Shown here: positions 1-13,400 of the stretch, one piece after another
Numbering within the stretch: position 1 is the stretch's first letter
Layout of the letters: every line of letters begins with the position of its first letter
Source: Coturnix japonica
Lineage: Eukaryota; Chordata; Aves; Galliformes; Phasianidae
NCBI RefSeq assembly: GCF_001577835.2
Contig: NC_029518.1
Location: 32,233,462 to 32,297,461 of the forward strand
Length of the DNA stretch: 64,000 nt
Reading direction: 5' to 3'
The notes under the pieces: model-generated
What the model saw: the letters and a program-made list of their open reading frames with translations, nothing else
Told to the model about the DNA's origin: nothing
Database searches by the model: none
Translations under genes and position numbers: made by a program

Positions 1-820
1 ATTTTGTAGAAAAAATATGAATTTGGCATAAGGAGAAACTGTTCAGATTTCCAATGGTAAAATTTAGGTAATTAAGAACACCTGTAATAATTCAGGTAAG
101 ACACGATATTTACTGTGAACAATTAAAGTTATATTACAATAAAGGAAAGCTAATCAATAGAAACTATTTAAAATTTGTTATTTTGGCTACTTCTTCTAAA
201 TAGGTGACCTAAAATGATAGAATTTTTTAAAGTGTTTAAAGTAACTTGTTCTTGCTGTCTTGTAAAATGTCACTAGCTTTGCAAGTGCTGCTGTGTGCAG
301 TTAGCATACTGTGGTCCCATTTACTCGTATTTTTAAGTTTTCTGTGAGTAAAATCTCTTTTTTCTGTATCTGCAGCACTGACAAAAAGTTCACACTCTGC
401 TGAAGAATTTAAGTATTGTGATGTTTCATCTTGAGAGCATCACCAGATTTACTATGACTATTATTTTACAGATTAGTTATCATTTTTAAATTTCAAATCT
501 TTCTTTGGTCTGTTCTGAGGATGAGTTGTACATGGCTAGTTTATTCCAGCAGAGTTGCAGACCTTTCTCCCATTCCAGGGAATAGAAGAGGAAGATACAA
601 CACTGAGATTTGGACCATTAGCTGTAGCTAAAGTTACAGAAATGCAAAGAAAGAGGAAATGAGGAGAAAGTATAAAGAGGAAAAAGTATGAAGGATGAAA
701 AAAAGAAGAAAAGAAGGGAAGGATACACAATTTTAGGAGGTATTAAATAAGCTAGTTGATAAGAATTTTCATTATCCCATCAAGCACAGAGAAGCAGCTG
801 CACCATGACAGATTTAAAGC

Positions 821-862
821 CAATTTCAATCATTAAGGCTGGAAAAGACCTCGAAGATGAAT
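821..862 (-). mobile_element. short CR1 LINE 3'-end scrap
   Basis: AATCATTAAGGCTGGAAAAG followed by ACCTCGAAGATGA is the reverse complement of the CR1 3' terminal region. Only about 40 bases are recognisable, so it is an old or strongly truncated copy. Confidence 0.6.
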
Positions 863-1520
863 TTCTTTTAATAAGATTTCGGTGATTTTTTTTTTTTGTG
901 CACTAGTGGAAAAGTATGCATGATGCTTTAGCTAGAATGTTGTTTGTAACCCTTGAAATGCAGGAGCCTGAAACAGTGAAATTGTCTCACAAAAGCCAGT
1001 AGTGCATTAGCACTCTGTTGAAATACATTTATACATCTTCATGTGCTGTGTTTTGAGGCAGTCATGAACCTAAGGCTGTGTGTCTGGGGCCTTGCCAACA
1101 CAAGGCTTCTGTTGCTGCCCTATATTCCATGGAGACTGGAAACTATGGGATATGCGATGCAGATCTGTTGCAGCTTTTGACTTCTTTTTTCAACTCCTAT
1201 AATGTGCTGGATTTATGCTGAATGTAAATGTCTTCATGCAGAAAAGTTGGATTTATGGTACTGAGATATTATCTTTTACCACAGTGATTAAATCTCTGAG
1301 GCAATCAGTATTCACAAGCATTATCCTTCGTGTATCTGTCCTTTCCATAACAGCAGTGGAAAAGGATGCAGTTTCCTGCCAAAATACTGCAGCAACATCT
1401 AAGTGAAATGGGTATTCAAGTGTTGTGTAGTGTTCTTTATGGATGGTTTAGCACAGCTTTTAAGAATATATTTATTTTAAGCTTGTATCAACAGCTTTCA
1501 TCTCAGTAATAGAACTGAAT

Positions 1521-1541
1521 GTTCTATGTTCTATGTTCTAG
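1521..1541. repeat. short 7-base tandem repeat
   Basis: The unit GTTCTAT is repeated three times, the last copy missing its final base. It is isolated, with no gene context. Confidence 0.8.
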
Positions 1542-2277
1542 GTATGAAGTTTTGAGATTCAAAGAAATGGGAGGATGGAGCAGAGAAAGAATGGGAGAAT
1601 AGAACTATGTTAGTAGTTGGGGGTACTTATTCTTAGAGCTGGAAAGTGATGATGCCTTTGTCTTTGATGATACAAGCATCCGCTAATCATATCATCATCC
1701 GCTAAGCATCCTATCACTGCTGATGTGCTTTGGAAAGCCTCTTCTATAAAATATAAAGAGAGTGCATCCATTTGATTGAAGAAAATAATTAGAAAAATCA
1801 AGAGTCAAAGATCTGTGAAGTTATTTCGGAAGATACTACAAACTGGAAGCCTGAGAAAACAATTAGTTACTCTTTTCAGACCTTAGTGAACAGAAGTGGC
1901 AATGTAAAAAGGAGCAATAAGCAATATAGATGATAATAAGTTTTGCATTATGTTTTGCAGAAAAAAATTGTTTTTAAAAATGTTTACACTAGAAAAGTAT
2001 AAATAGCTTAATGGAGAAGGTTACAGAAAAAAAAAACACACAGAAGAGTAACAGATTTGTAGGCCTAGATGATGTGCACAGGAAAGCAGTGAAGGATGTG
2101 GAATTTGCTTTTTCTAAGCAGCAAATATATATTTAGTAGCTTGAAATGAGAAGAAGAGGGAGTGCTGGGGCATGGCAATTTGTATTAATGATATTATGTG
2201 GCATTAATGTAAACTTTGCTGAGAATTAATGCCCATTTCACCAGTTAAGGAGCCCTGTTTTTGACTCCTTGAAAGGA

Positions 2278-2317
2278 GTCTCTTTCTCTCTTTCTCTCTT
2301 TGTCTCTCTCTCTCTTT
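2278..2317. repeat. CT-rich microsatellite
   Basis: A pyrimidine tract of TCTTTC and TCTC units about 40 bases long on the plus strand. Ordinary simple repeat. Confidence 0.85.
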
Positions 2318-5300
2318 AACAGATTAATATTGAAGATTTACCTGTAACAAATTAAATCGGAAGAGGAAATTAAATTTATTTTTCACTACAAATTGGAATT
2401 CAGGCTATTAGCTACAGGCTCAGCATCAAGTACTGCCTGGACCTGGCTCTTCTACCAGGTGTTTCATTTATTTTCAATAGCGCTTTTACCCCCTCTTGTG
2501 GTTAGCTTAACACTTACAATAGAAGGAAGATCTTATCTTCGTAACACATATATTTTCCTTATGCATTTTCCCTGTGTATGAGAAGATTCACTAGGTCTAT
2601 TTAAGTCTATTGTATTTTGGTTCTGTTGCATGTGGCTCTGTATTGGAAAAATAATGGGAATAACGTCTGTAGGAAATCTGATCCTTTACTGTGGTATCTG
2701 GAAGAGGTAATGTCTTTGCATGTGCTGGTAGAAGGCTGCTTTTTGTAGGCTGTGTAGGTGTGGTGCTGGAGCAGCGTGTTAAAGTGTGCCTAACTCCATT
2801 TTTTGCCTTGCTGAAGCTGTCTCCAGAGGAAGGTAGGATTGAGGTTTACGTGAGAAAGGACAGTTAGCCACATTGCCTTTTCACCTATCATTTTTATAGA
2901 TATGTGAATGAGACTGAAGACAGGATATGATGTAGACTTAATAAAATCTATTGAAAAGGCCTGGTATGTAACAGAAATGATGCTTGCTGCCACCCTCTTC
3001 TGACGTTCTATTACATTAGTGAGCTTCTGGATGTAACTGAAATGGAATTTTGTTTCAGTTACGAGTGGCTCTGAGGCAAAAAATGAAAAAAATACTCTTT
3101 GTTTTTACATATATTGTTGCCTTTGTGGTTTATCTAATTGGTTAGTATCAGTAGACACTCAATACACTGTGTCTTTGCTTTGCTTTCCTGTGCTGGTATG
3201 AGTGGTGTACTGAATGCATGGTCTAGGCTGTAACTGATGTCTTGAACTATGTCTGTTCAAATTCTGTCTGAAATTGCCTTTTACTAAGGCATGCTGAAGC
3301 ATTCAAGAAGAGACACAGTCAGGCAATATGCCAAATTTCTTATGTCAAATATGCAAGAAATGCATTGCCTAGATAATAATTTTTTTTTAATCACAATTTC
3401 AGTAACATTTGTCTACCAGCTGGGTCTTAGGAAAGCTTAAAGGATGATTTATGTGCTATTGAATGTGGATTCTAATTATCCTCCTTGAGTTAAAATACAG
3501 AAGAGACATTTGTCCACTTCTGAACCTTCTTTCATCTCTAAGCTTGTATGATCATTTGAGTAGACAGTAAAACATTTACATAAATGACGCATAACATCAG
3601 TCTAAACTTCCATTTCATATGCCAGCTTCTCTTAATCATGAATCACTCATTTGTAGAGATAGTTGTAAATGAAGTGTTTTCAGAAAACAATGAAACTTTA
3701 CAATTCATGGAAATACGTATGCTCAGTTGCCTGATGAAGGTGTAGGAAGACTTTTTTTCCCCATAAACACTAGAACAATGCCTCATCTAAAGATGCTAAA
3801 TAAAAAAAAAGTAGTTCAATTAACATAGCTATTTATGGTTACACAAAATTGTTCACCTCATGAATACTAAATGTACTTAAAAATTTAAATACAAGCATAG
3901 ACATGGCCATCTTCTTTTCCTGCCCTGAAGGTACTTCTATTAAAGCTAACAGCATGTCTGGTTTCTAGAGAATTGCTATGAAATGTCCTGACACTGGGGA
4001 ACATTTGCTTCAGTAACTGTATTGAAACAGCTTATTGATTTCTATTGTCGGAATAATGTGTGATAGAATAATAATCATATTTACTTTGCATTTCCTCTAA
4101 CTACATTTTGTACATCCAGATCAGAGCACTGCTGTAGAAGGCACTCAGCTTTTAAATTTGGGAGAACATAAGCTGCCAATTTCCAAGGTGAAATGAGAAA
4201 TCAGTTATTAGAAATAGACACGTTGCTACTTGAAGTGAACAGAACATTTCCCCAGAACAGTGTGTCCCAAGTCTTACCTTTCAAATACTATCTCCTAATA
4301 ACTGGTCCTTGAGACATTAAAAAGAGGCATATAAATAATGATGTCTTTCTCAGAAAGATAATGAAACACAAAAGGAATTATTTTCTAAATTGTCAAATAT
4401 AGGAAAAGTTGGTAACAATGTCTCCCTTTCTTTATGTGCTCAGTTATTCTTTGAAATTGAATTTTTGGACTAATAAGGCATTGCTTTTTCTGAGTGAAAG
4501 CCTCCACATTTTTCTTTTTTTTCAACTGGTCATAACACTCTTTCATTGAGATTTTATTCTTTTCTAACAGAAAGCCTCAAATATTTGGCTTTTGGTGAGT
4601 AAAAAAGGGAAATACAACATGCTTCCTGGGAACTCCAGCTTAGTGCAAGGAGGTATGTGAGGACAGCATCAACTTGGCTGTGGGGAAATGTGTTTGAACT
4701 GAGATCTACAGAAACTTTTAGGAGGATGATGTAAAGCCAGATTGGCGAGTACTTTAAATCTAATGCATCCATATGCTTACTTTGCAATTAGTAAACTGAA
4801 TGGAAGGAATTAATTATTCCTAAGAATATTGTAACTTTCTTTGAAAACAGCTTGAGATTTGCAGTGATTTCATTGAAAGACTGTATTTATCTGAATAAGG
4901 CATCAACCTGCAGAGGGAGCCATTGAGTTATCAAGCCAAGCAAAACTATGACATTTTTATTGCTGGAGTTTGACTTGTTTTTGTGATCTTGGTAGTTAAT
5001 TTGTTTTTTTAAATATATATGTAAATATATATGTTAGTATTTGCACGATTACTTATGGACTGTGTTTCTTCAGGTTTTGCTATTGCAAAGTCCATCTCCT
5101 TAAACTGTTCTGCCTAGAGGCGAAAATAAATGCTGAATGATTTCTCTGCAAATGGAAAAAGACAGGAGAAAAGTCCATTCTGTTCTAAAGTAGCAAGGGC
5201 AATGCTTAATTTGTATGAAATACAGCCTGTCTCACAAGAGCACAAGTTATCTGAATATCATATCTGAGTGTACAATGCTCTGCGCAAATGAAAGTAGCAT

Positions 5301-5924
5301 TCTGCTGTGACAGAAGAAAGCAGAAATGAGTTGCTTTCATGTAAAAGAAGGTGCTTACCACCAATCTAATAAAACATGCATAGAGAAGAGCTGGTCATTT
5401 CACATATTGGTGTTGGTGTGAGTCCAAGGAGAGCTTACGTTCTTTTTCAGGTCCAAATATGAAATGCTTTAATCCCCTATAACTTTATTTTGTCTAAAAC
5501 TCCCATCCAAAGACATAGGTATTGACTATCTATACAATATCGCTGCCTATTTTAGTGCCCATTTAGTATTTAGGAAATGCCAAACAAAAGTATTGTCTTA
5601 TTTTTCTCTACAATGTAGTCCTTAAAAAAGCTTAATGCTCTCTAAAATTACATCCACAATAATGTCAACAGAATGTTCTCTCGATTTCACAGGTGCAAAG
5701 ATAATCTCTGTTGTAAAACATGACCAGAGATTAGAGAGCCTACTAGAAAAGCTGTCCTGCTGTTTGTGGTAAAGGTTTTTGAGTTTTCTTTGAAGCAACT
5801 GAAAGATGAGTTCATGGCTTTTGTCAATTAAAGCAGTCACCCTGTCCACAGGGTAGGCACTGGCTATCATGGGGGAGTGCAGTTCTGTCATTGGTCCTGT
5901 TATCAAATTTATCAGTCACCCCTG

Positions 5925-6105
5925 GATGTGTTGAATACCCTAAAGAATCCCAGTAGCCAGAAGCCGCCTACATAACTGCACAAGTATGGAGATATATCTC
6001 CACTGGCTATAACATGGTTAAGTGGGGAAATACTGGTAATAGGTAGATGGTTGGACTAGATGACTTTGGAGGTATTTTCCAACCTTGATGATTTCATGAC
6101 TCTAT
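5925..6105 (+). mobile_element. CR1 LINE 3' fragment
   Basis: From 6011 to 6105 the sequence matches the known avian CR1 3' end: a CATGGTTAAGTGG block, then GGTAGATGGTTGGACTAGATGA, then TTTTCCAACCTTGATGAT and a decayed terminal ATTCTATGA-type repeat. The 5925-6010 part (CCCCTGGATGTGTTGAA) resembles the next CR1 stretch upstream but is more diverged. It has no reverse transcriptase, as usual for 5'-truncated CR1 copies. Confidence 0.8.
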
Positions 6106-6717
6106 ACACTGAGTTCATACTGAAGTAACTACATTTTATACACCCAAATACAGGTGTCTGAATCTGGGCTTGAATCTTCCTCTGCTCTGCTCTTGATCAG
6201 GGTGATTCTCTGGCTTAAACTTGAGGACTCCTGTTTCCTTGCCTCCTCTGCCTCTCTTGTCTCTTTCCTTCTTTCTTCAGTAGGATACTATAAACTTTAC
6301 CTGGACAGCTTAATTCCATGGCAGCTATGCTGACAGACGTAATAACAGTTAATTCAGATGCATGATCTGGCCCAGATCTTTACAATTACATCATGCCTCT
6401 GGCAGTTTGAGGAAAGCTGTTGTCTGGACTTTGCTCTATCTGTGCATCATGATCATTGCTAAGTTTTTATGACTTTAACACTGAAAAATACAACTCCACT
6501 AAACAGTATGATTTTCTGGGAATAATTTTTTTCTGACTAAAAAGCATTCAGTTAAAATATTTTTTGTTAGTACTACTTAGGAAGAATCAGACAAACTGAG
6601 GTCTTTCAGTCTTCTCTATAAAGAAAAAGTTTTTCATCCCAGTCTGCAGGGGTTTTAGTCAATTCAAACTGAGCAGATGCTGAAGCACTGTGGACTTGAA
6701 CCAGAGACAGGTAATGC

Positions 6718-7444
6718 TACAAGGGCTGCTCTAAAAGTAGTGTCTTTTGTTTTGTTTTGTTGGTTCTTGATGTCAGAGGCAGATATTGGTGATATGTCAG
6801 GAGCTTGGGTAAAAATGCAGTTCATGGAATAGAAACATGTGAATTTCCCATCAGAGTTCAAGATGCAGCCCTCAGTGAATAAAGGGATGTGCATTGTCTT
6901 TTGGGATAGGAAAGAAGGAATCCTTCTAGATTTCCTGGAATCCTGAAAAGCCATAAACTCTGAGAAGCAGCACTGACTAAGTTGTAGGCACAGAATTCCA
7001 GAGTCAGGCCAGAGAAGACAACCTCTCATTTGTGACATGGGAATGGTAGACCCCATACCAGTTTGAAGACTGTGGAGTGCATTGCCAGTCTTTTCTGGAC
7101 TGTCCTGCTCCCACTGTATCATCCAGATTTGCTACCTTCTGACTTACCTCTGTTTGGGATGACAAAATATAAACTATGGGGGCAACATTTTCCTAGTAAC
7201 GATGTTGTCATAGCAGCTGTGAAACAATGGGTTGCCTCTGATGGTGCAGATTTCTAAAAGCGCTATGTGCAGGCTCTTGTTCATCACTGGAGAAAATGCA
7301 TAGCTAATGGTAGTGGTTATGTTAAAAAAATAGTGTTTTGTAGCTGAGAACTTGCTCTGTCAAACAGTATTACTGTGCTCTTTGTATTTGTTGTTGTTTC
7401 TGTGGAAACAAATAGGAGAAATTACTTTCAGGGTGACCTACATA
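6718..7444 (+). mobile_element. decayed mariner (Tc1/mariner) DNA transposon, internally deleted, Mariner1_GG/Galluhop type
   Basis: Left end reads GGGCTGCTCTAAAAGTAGTG from about 6723. The right end, inverted, reads AGGTCACCCTGAAAGTAATT, so the two form imperfect terminal inverted repeats, each flanked by TA (6718-6719, and about 7439-7444). Between about 7012 and 7345 the plus strand keeps the C-terminal third of a mariner transposase: RPHTSLKTVE, then YHPDLLPSDLPLFG, then KRYVQALVHHWRKCIANG. The third catalytic Asp of the DD34D triad is kept (codon 7126-7128). The second, normally in HDNARPH, is Gly here (codon 7039-7041). In-frame stops occur at 7033-7035 and 7255-7257. At about 730 bases against roughly 1.2-1.3 kb for a whole element, most of the N-terminal coding part is missing or unrecognisable (about 6800-7010). 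The element is dead. Confidence 0.9.
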
Positions 7445-10400
7445 CTGCAGACTTAGCAAAAGAGAGGAAAAACATGCTGTAAGCTGAACAACTTTCCTTG
7501 GGAGCAGAACATTAACTTGAACAAGACAACTTTTACCTCTCCATAAAGAGTGGAGCACTGTCAATTGACACGTTTACTTTTTCTAAGAATCTTTCAAGTC
7601 CAATGTTTTTATTCTTTCAAACTTGTAGCAGTGATCTGAATCTGAAAGTTTTCTATTTGTTTATATTGTTTCATTGCTGGCCAGTGGGAAGGAGATGCAA
7701 AATGCCAAATTAAAGTGGCAGGAATTCCTTTGCATTTTGCATTCTGAGGAGACAAACGGCATGAGATATAAGTCAAAAAGGACCTCAATATAAAGCTTTA
7801 ATGGAATCTACCTGAGTCCTGGAGCAGCGGGCATCTCCATGTGAATCCTCCATTACTTTATTGCCTAAGTATCCCAAATTATTCTCACATTCCTCTACAG
7901 TGGTATGGTACTGGATCTTATCCAAGTATCCAAGCTACTGAAACATCACAGAGGAAAGTGTGGTAGCAAGAGAAATGCTTCCCTGTGGCTTGGTGCTCTT
8001 TGGATTGTCCTACTCCTGAAAAGACAACATCTCCAATGGAGATTTGAACCACTTTTCTTGCTGGGAATGAAGATACATTTACTGCTGAAAACAAGGAAGA
8101 AGAAAGAAGGTCCTGCACAGAAAGCCACAGGGGGGTGATTTTTATGAAGTAATCGTCTTTCATTAAATAACTTACAGTCTCAACTTTCAACACTGCTTTC
8201 CTTAGCAGCTATTTTGGGATTCAAGAACATTTGAAAGTTACTTTTAATTCCAGTGTCTAATTATTTTTTTAATCTTCATTTTAAATAGCTGCTGAAGTAA
8301 AGGTCACAAAATGCTAACTATAAATTTCACAGGTCATTGCTTTTCAATGATTGTTTCTAGAATGAAAAAAAATGTTATGACAATAATAGAGATTAAATAT
8401 CTTAAAGTATGTTTCCGCTCCTGCTATGCTAGCAAACATGAACATCACAGGACATAAAGATTTAGTAGATGCTTTTCCATGGCTCAGTATGACCACTGAG
8501 ATTATATAAGAATGTCTTTCAAATACTGTTGTTAGCAGTAATAGTAATGGTTGACATATCTTTCTTTCAGCTAATGACTTAATTATAGGGAACACTGGTA
8601 GACATGGTAGCTTTTTCTGTGTAGCACAAAGTAAGTCATCATAAGTTTAAACCTTCAGAATGCTGAACAGGTAGAAGCGAGCTTTGTTTATCTTGGAGAT
8701 GGATTTTCCCTTAATTTTGTGAAAACAGAGCTCAGAGGTTGAGTGCCTTCCCATCTTGGAATCTTACTCCAGCTTCATCATCTGTCAGATATCTCTACAG
8801 GCACTCTTATATTTGGATATCAGCATTATACTCCAACCCTAGCTGTAGTAAAATTTAGAAAATTATTAGCAGCTTAACAAATCAAACAGTTTGGGTCTGA
8901 ACTCTTTGCTTTGTTTTTATAGCATGCTTGTTCTAGTCGATATTAATCTGAAGCATTTGACAGCTCACACTGCAAACTATAGCATCTCATATAGAAAAAA
9001 AGTGTTAACACTTCCTCCTAGCAGAGGAAGTCTGGAGAAGCTGCCAGGAATCTGATGGTCTTAGGAGTTGCTGTTTCCTTGCCCAGACAATCTTGAAAAC
9101 AGGATAGATGCTTATAAGCATAGCTCTTCTGCTGGTGATAGACAGAAGCTGTATTTTCACAGCTGATTTTCCAGAAATATCACTAAAAATCACTGAAATC
9201 CATGTCAAAAATACATAAGAATCTTCATTTAACGTGGGCTAAATGACAAATAGCTGTTACAGCTGAGTTTGCTGGGTTAGAGGAGAATATATTTCAAAGG
9301 TCAGTTAGTTGATAGAAGCTGTGCTTACTCACCACAGAAGAGGTTAAATTCAGTAGGAGATTGATGTAGGCACTGCTCTTCAGAGTTAAACACAATCATT
9401 TAACAGATGAAATTGCCTTCATTATCTCTGGCTTTTTTTTAAGTGAGGCTATACCATTTCTCCTCGGTTTCTTTGCATTGGTGTTGACAGCTGCTATTGT
9501 TTACAGGAAGCATTAGAGGAGAAGCTAAGCTGCAGACCCAGCAGCGCTCCTCAAGGTCAGCTCTTACGTAGTAGTTGTCTATAAACAGCATTGTATATAC
9601 GCCATCAAGGTCCATGGGCTTTTCATTCCTGGCAACTGCCATTTTCTGTTAGTAGTAATTGGGAAGTAAATCAAGTCCTTATTATATATCAAGCCATTGA
9701 TTCAGAGCTTCATTTATCTGACTCCTTTTGGTTTGCATGAGCATGAAGAAGCTATTAGTATGAATTTCATGTTAGTATATTAGGATACTTGGGTATCACA
9801 AAGGAGCACTGGAATTTAAGGGCAGGAAAAATACAGCACAAAGAAAAATGCATTTTAGGGCTTTAGATGCAACAGTGAGACCCAGTAGGAGACAACTATG
9901 TGAAATACATGGGGCTGTACAAATTAAAGAATTACATGAAGATTAAACTTCTTAAAGCCATCTGTAACAGCAAACTTTGACCTATCTTGGTAGTATTTTG
10001 CATTAATGTTAAGCTGCCCCAGCTGCCCTTTTCTGTTCCCTGTTTGTGTCTACTTATGAGCTGTTCATATCTTTAGGGTCTCCTGTGCTGGTCTGTGGCC
10101 TGCCTGCTTCTTCTCATTCCGTGCCTGCCCTCCTCTGCACCACAGCTGCTATGGCCCCTCTTCAAGGTCCCTCCTGTCAGAGTAGACCTGCATTTCTTTA
10201 TACTACCTCATTATGTTAGTTGTAAATATCTCATTCTATATAAAAAATAATTTGTTACTTGTTACTATTGCCTATGAAAAAAAAAAAAATTTGATTATGA
10301 AGAGAAGCAACAAATTAGTCACAGTGCGGTCACTTGGAAATCTGTGTTACAGCCAAACCAAATGAAAGCAAAGCTGCAGTCCACAATTCTACAGAGGGCA

Positions 10401-13400
10401 AGCTGAGAATCCTTGGTCATTGGGCCTTGAAAATTCACTACAAAGCCTGTGACTTATGACTTTCAATGGCAACGCTTCCCTGGCACTTGCAGCTTGTAGC
10501 ACTTAAGAAAGAAGCACATTTTGTTTCTGTGTGCAGTGCTGTTATGGCATCCCACCAGCTAATTCCAGCGCCTCCGTTCTTGTCTGTATTTATATTTATG
10601 TCAACACTTTCTCTTTTGAACTAGAAGTAGTGTAATTCTTACTCCAGCTGCAAGATGTCAGGGAAGACATTATTCTGAAGCTGTAGACACCTTGGGCAGA
10701 GACAAAGTGTGGAAGGTGCAAGCTGAAAAGGAGGATATAATGAGTAAGGAGTATTTTCTGATAGGAAACTTAAATAATGTTCTACAATCTTGCTACCTGC
10801 AAAAGCAGTAATAAAACATCTTCAAAGTGAGATTTGCCTTTTGAACTCATGCTGGGAGTTCAGCCTGTTATATATGGGAATATATTTTCCAAGTGGAGTA
10901 CGGGGGCTGACTTGGCAGAGGTAAAAACTGGGGCAGGCTTATACCTGATGTCATTCTTTAAAAGTCACATCACTGCTGAATCCTGTGTTTAAAAGTGTCT
11001 GCTGTAAGATCAGTTGATAAGTCTGATTCTTCAAGTCTGAGGGAATTATGTGTTCTTCTCAAAGTCAGTGTGTAGTTCCTATATTCTATGCTCTGGTAGG
11101 GTTATCTTAGGTTACAAAAAACTAATGGGAATGCCATCATTTTGTTGCAGGAGAGGCACCCTTCAGTTTCAGTGACAAAACAGCTGGAGGCTTGACTGTT
11201 TTCTTCACTCCCAGCTGTGAAAGTGTTCGACAGGCAGAAAGTACTGCTTGACTCAGTGATACAGTATTGAGAAAATGTGCTTTTTTCAATTTTTAATATC
11301 TTAAAGCTGAGATAGAATGGTATTCCCTCAACTCTTTTTTATCAGGAAGCTGTGGTGTCTAAACCAAGACCAGTGGGCTGTCATCTGTCAGTGGAGGGCT
11401 GTTATAAAGCCTTCGCAGGTAGCATTTTGCTGTCAGCTGCATCACAGGTGTCATGAAATGAAGTATCCTGCAGAGTGAATTTTCCTCACTGAACTAACTC
11501 AGTGCTGCTCAGCAGAATGGATAAAACCAAATTTTCACATCCTAAGCATGAAGGGTTGTAAGCAGAGACTTATTTAATCACATCATAAAGGCAGTAGTGG
11601 AAATGATGGAGATAGGATCCAGTGCTAGAGGGAGGATGTGGGGAATCACTTTTCCTCTACTGACACTGCTGGGTGATCAGGAGATGGGTCAGGTAAGGTG
11701 AGGTGAGGTAACCTTAAATTACCACCAAGGTAAATTTTATCTTGGTGAGGTAAAATAGGCACCAGGACCACAGATATTTCAGTATCCTCAGGCAGTTCTC
11801 CCACAGCTCACTCTGGTGAAAGAGCTTTGGGTGAAGATAGGCAAGTTGGGGAGCACCAAGGAGAAAGAGAAGGAGATAATGGGTGTAGTTGTGCTTTGCC
11901 ATCCTCAAGACAGATGCATCCCACCTTACACTTGTAGTGAAAAGATCCCACTTCATTAATGAATTCTGAGCTGAAAGAGAGCGAGTATTTTCTCAGGACT
12001 TTGGAAGTCCCCAGTACCACCCTCTGTTTAATAACATCTGTAATTGATTTTAAAACAAGGGCCCTTTGTCACCTTGATACTTCCTCCTCTTCTTTCCCTT
12101 AATCAGTGGCAAGTTCTACTAAAACTGATTTTGCAGCCTTCCTTATTGTGGAAGATCTTGACATGTCAGGAAAATAAGTGTTGGAAAAAGATATTAAAAA
12201 AGAGGTTTTGAACTTACGCATTTGTCCACTGTAATTAAGCGTGCCAGGAGGCACATAGCTGTCAAGGACATGAGAGGTAGACTTCAATGACAGATTCAAA
12301 AGGTTGCTCTTAGTGTAAAAACTTCCTGTTTAATTACTCAAAAAGCTCCTTCTCTTAGAAATACTAAATGGTGGTCAATGCAAGCTTACAAGTGCAGTGG
12401 AAAAGGAGAACAAGGAATGTTGCTTGAAGGTTTCATTAACGTGTCTAGCTCTTTAATAAGTCAGCTCTTGAATCCGTTTATCAACCTGACAGCTGCTTCC
12501 CTCATCAGTCTCACTGGTGACATCATGTGTACTTCTTCATTTCTGAGAATTTAACGTTAATGCTGCAAAACTGGTGTAAAAAGTGACTGGTGTGGGGAAT
12601 AATGGAGCTAGTGGAAATGAAATCTTTCATTGATTTTTCTTGAAAGGAAAGGTGACCCTACTCTGTGTGAAGCTGTAACCATGGTAGCAGATCTAGTCAC
12701 TGGGAGAAAAATGATGCTGCTTTTACAGTAGGAGGTGGAAATGGACACTCTGAGCTGAATGTTTTCAAGCCGATGATTGGTTGCTTGAGACATTTTCATT
12801 TAATAAGCTTAGACTTTGAAGATGGATTGTGCTACTGTATTTCTCACAGAAAAGAAGTCTGTGGGAAGAGAATGCTTTTGGTAACTGGGCCACACCAGCA
12901 TGGAGAAGCTGAGGGACACCTGTGCTGGAAGAAAGCTGAATCCCTGATGATAACAGTGATCTAACAACAGGTGTCAGAGATAAAACAGGGTGTCCCAGAT
13001 ATGTAGGGACCAACTGTTACTTAGATAAAGGACCTCTAAATTACTAACTGCATAAAGGGGCCTTGAAGCATTAAAAAAAGAGGTCTGGACATAACCAACA
13101 ATTCAGGCCATGGGCAGCATGGAGCACTTTAAGTCTCTCAAGTGCTTTAGAAATACTAATTCTCATTATTGCCTGGGAAAGAAGACAGCACAGATAGTGA
13201 GCCAGGAAGGTCAGCTTGATTGCCTAAACCCAGACAGAAAATCTATGTCAAAGCTAGTGCTGAAAAGCATGGTTTAAAATCCTGATCCTTCTCCAGTTGT
13301 CCCTATAGCTCTCAGGGTATACTCCCAAGCCATATAGACATGATCACTGTAATTGCTGCTGCATGTTGTCCTAAAACACATCCAGCTTCTTTCTGGATTC

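Larger units (their letters stand above)
1..5924. other. AT-rich spacer, no gene seen
   Basis: Apart from the CR1 scrap, the CT tract and the short 7-base repeat, nothing was recognised. Open frames are short (under 100 codons), scattered over both strands and without known motifs or splice-framed conservation that I can see. It could be intergenic or the intron of a gene lying to the left. Confidence 0.6.
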
